Shown here piece by piece: positions 62,660 to 64,000 of a stretch of DNA of 64,000 bases. The stretch lies in the NCBI RefSeq assembly GCF_019683635.1, contig NZ_JADGIA010000002.1, positions 28,327 through 92,326 on the forward strand. Reading direction: 5' to 3'. The stretch's first letter is position 1, and the number at the start of each line of letters is the position of its first letter. Position numbers and translations under genes: made by a program. This DNA is from Thermogemmatispora sp. GTDB taxonomy: Bacteria > Chloroflexota > Ktedonobacteria > Ktedonobacterales > Ktedonobacteraceae. Below the pieces are notes generated by a model that ran no database searches, was not told the DNA's origin, and saw nothing but the letters and a program-made list of their open reading frames with translations.

Positions 62660-62688
62660 TTGACAGTCGTCTCTTGCCGGCCTATACT
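62660..62688 (+). promoter_or_regulatory. Sigma-70 promoter of the carbonic anhydrase gene
   Basis: TTGACA (62660-62665), 17 nt, TATACT (62683-62688), 60 nt before the ATG. Confidence 0.8.
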
Positions 62689-62747
62689 CAGAGCAAGTTG
62701 TTTTAGTAGATCAACTAAGTCAACAATAGTCGCTATAGGGAGTAGCC

Positions 62748-63239
62748 ATGTCGCTGATCGAGGAGCTGCTAGCGGCCAACGAGCGTTATGCTGCCACCTT
62801 TCAGAAAGGAGAGCTGCCGCTGCCGCCAGCCAAAAAGTTAGCGATTGTCACCTGTATGGATGCGCGAATTGATCCGGCGCGTATCCTGGGATTAGAGGAA
62901 GGCGATGCCCATGTCATTCGCAACGCTGGGGGACGCACGGCGGAGGCTCTGCGCTCACTCATCATCTCTCAGCAGCTACTAGGGACCAGGACCATCGTGG
63001 TCATTCACCACACCGACTGTGGCATGCTCACCTTCGAGAACGCTGATCTGCAACGGCGCCTGCAGGAGCAATTCGGCGTGGACGCCTCGACGATCGACTT
63101 TCTGCCATTTAAGGATCTGGAGCAGTCGGTGCGCGATGACATCGCCCTGCTCCGCTCTTCTCCTTTCCTTCTGAAAGAAAGTGAGATTGTTGGATTCATC
63201 TACGATGTCCATAGCGGGAGACTCTTGCCCGTCCACTAG
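62748..63239 (+). CDS. Beta-carbonic anhydrase
   Basis: Interconverts CO2 and bicarbonate. The zinc ligands C36, H88 and C91 (TCMDARID, IHHTDCGM) and the D38-R40 pair are present. At 163 residues it is of the short subfamily (like the mycobacterial Rv1284 type). GGGAG lies 6 nt before the ATG. It is not close to any carbon-fixation gene; a role in supplying bicarbonate to biosynthetic carboxylases is an inference. Confidence 0.93.
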   Translation: MSLIEELLAANERYAATFQKGELPLPPAKKLAIVTCMDARIDPARILGLEEGDAHVIRNAGGRTAEALRSLIISQQLLGTRTIVVIHHTDCGMLTFENADLQRRLQEQFGVDASTIDFLPFKDLEQSVRDDIALLRSSPFLLKESEIVGFIYDVHSGRLLPVH

Positions 63240-63307
63240 CAGGCCCGCCTCGCCTGAGCGGCGGACCGACAGAGAGAACGACGAGGAGGAGGAACAAGCA
63301 GAGCGAT

Positions 63308-63532
63308 ATGGAGCGCGATAGTCTGGTGCTGGGATCGCTCGTCTTTCGAACCAGCCGCGAAGGATTGATCGTTGAAATCGCTGAGCGGCGCTACGTGCTT
63401 GATAGCCAGCATAGCCGGCAATTGCACCAGTTTCTCCATAGCTATCAGTGTGAGCAGCAGCAAGGTTCAGAAAGCGAGGGGCGAGAGCATCGTCTTCCCC
63501 TCTGGGTCTATGCAATGCATGAGCTGGGATAA
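63308..63532 (+). CDS. Small protein of unknown function
   Basis: A 74-residue protein with alternating strand and charged residues in its first 40 positions (LVLGSLVFRTSREGLIVEIAERRYVL), then a polar tail. A GGAGGAGG lies upstream but rather far (about 16 nt) from the ATG. It follows the carbonic anhydrase gene by 68 nt and may share its transcript. No family recognised. Confidence 0.5.
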   Translation: MERDSLVLGSLVFRTSREGLIVEIAERRYVLDSQHSRQLHQFLHSYQCEQQQGSESEGREHRLPLWVYAMHELG

Positions 63533-63662
63533 GTCTCAAGAAGCAAGAAACTTCCGCCGCATCGGCGGAGGAGCGACGGCCTCCCCCGCTCCTGGCAGGC
63601 AGCGTGCTTGCCCGGCGGGGGATGACCTTCTGATTTTTTCCCAAATTCCTCGCCTAACCCCC

Positions 63663-63691
63663 TTGACAGCCGCGCCAAACAGTGCTATCAT
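63663..63691 (+). promoter_or_regulatory. Promoter of the rRNA operon
   Basis: TTGACA (63663-63668), 17 nt, TATCAT (63686-63691) with an extended TGc. The leader to the 16S start is about 205 nt and holds no gene. Confidence 0.8.
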
Positions 63692-63902
63692 CTCCACTGC
63701 ACTCGGGAACACAGGAACAACACCAAACCTGCCCCGGGTGCTCACTGGATCACATGGCCGTAGTGCCAGGTGCACCTGAACAACTGAAGAGTGATAAGGC
63801 TTTGAGTTGAGTGACGACCGGAAACCTGGGTCTACAGGCGGCTAGCCTTTACCAGAATGCCAATGAGAGTCTCCAGGTGAGGAGACTTTCAGATAGATCT
63901 TC

Positions 63903-64000
<98 letters not shown>

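Overview
The window is GC-rich (roughly 60 %) chromosomal DNA, best explained as a Chloroflexota genome, probably class Ktedonobacteria and possibly Thermogemmatispora-like. This rests on overall gene content, codon use and single-membrane lipid and glycosyl enzymes; no search was run. No transposase, integrase, phage gene or CRISPR array was seen. A 16S rRNA gene begins at the extreme right edge (about 63903) and a truncated membrane-protein gene runs off the left edge.

Layout. 1-4.9 kb: Pro/Gly/Tyr-rich membrane protein, a tryptophan 2,3-dioxygenase-family protein, cmk-plsC, and a GT4 trehalose-synthase-like enzyme. 4.9-9.5 kb: a long intergenic region with a strong promoter and a candidate structured RNA, then a vWA protein, an unknown partner and a C39/BtrH-like papain-fold protein. 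9.7-15.5 kb: split chromate transporter, sodA, two exported proteins, coaX, a membrane protein. 15.9-25 kb: a three-part protein fusing an ImmA/IrrE metallopeptidase, a UvrD-type helicase and a degenerate Fe-S nuclease; then a small HAS-barrel-like protein, a HerA ATPase, a membrane protein, a GT9 and a surface protein. 26-31.3 kb: MoxR ATPase, DUF58 protein, PEGA-like membrane protein, Ser/Thr pseudokinase. 31.3-35.9 kb: a nucleoside-phosphorylase-like protein, an orphan DNA methyltransferase and a TcmP-like protein. 36-41.6 kb: three tandem paralogous GT2 enzymes plus a membrane acyltransferase. 42-43.6 kb: ADP-ribosylglycohydrolase with a C-terminal Tudor-like extension. 43.7-54.1 kb: a seven-gene purine operon. 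54.4-60.3 kb: methyltransferase, LacI-type regulator with a triple operator, dnaE. 60.4-64 kb: tRNA-Pro, ECF sigma/anti-sigma pair, small membrane protein, beta-carbonic anhydrase and the rRNA promoter.

How the genes work together. The purine operon (minus strand, order purSL, purQM, purC, purF, purD, purE, purN) covers most steps from PRPP to SAICAR. It has two fusions (PurS-PurS-PurL and PurQ-PurM). Its PurE and PurC resemble the two halves of animal PAICS, which explains why no purK is present; purB and purH lie outside the window. One 15-bp inverted repeat sits on the transcription start of this operon.

The strongest candidates for something undescribed are the IrrE-helicase-nuclease fusion with a palindrome on its promoter, the vWA/partner/C39 gene trio, the HAS-barrel/HerA pair without NurA, and the LacI gene with three abutting CCGG-centred operators. 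Many promoters in the window are of the extended -10 type (TGN followed by a TATAAT-like hexamer).
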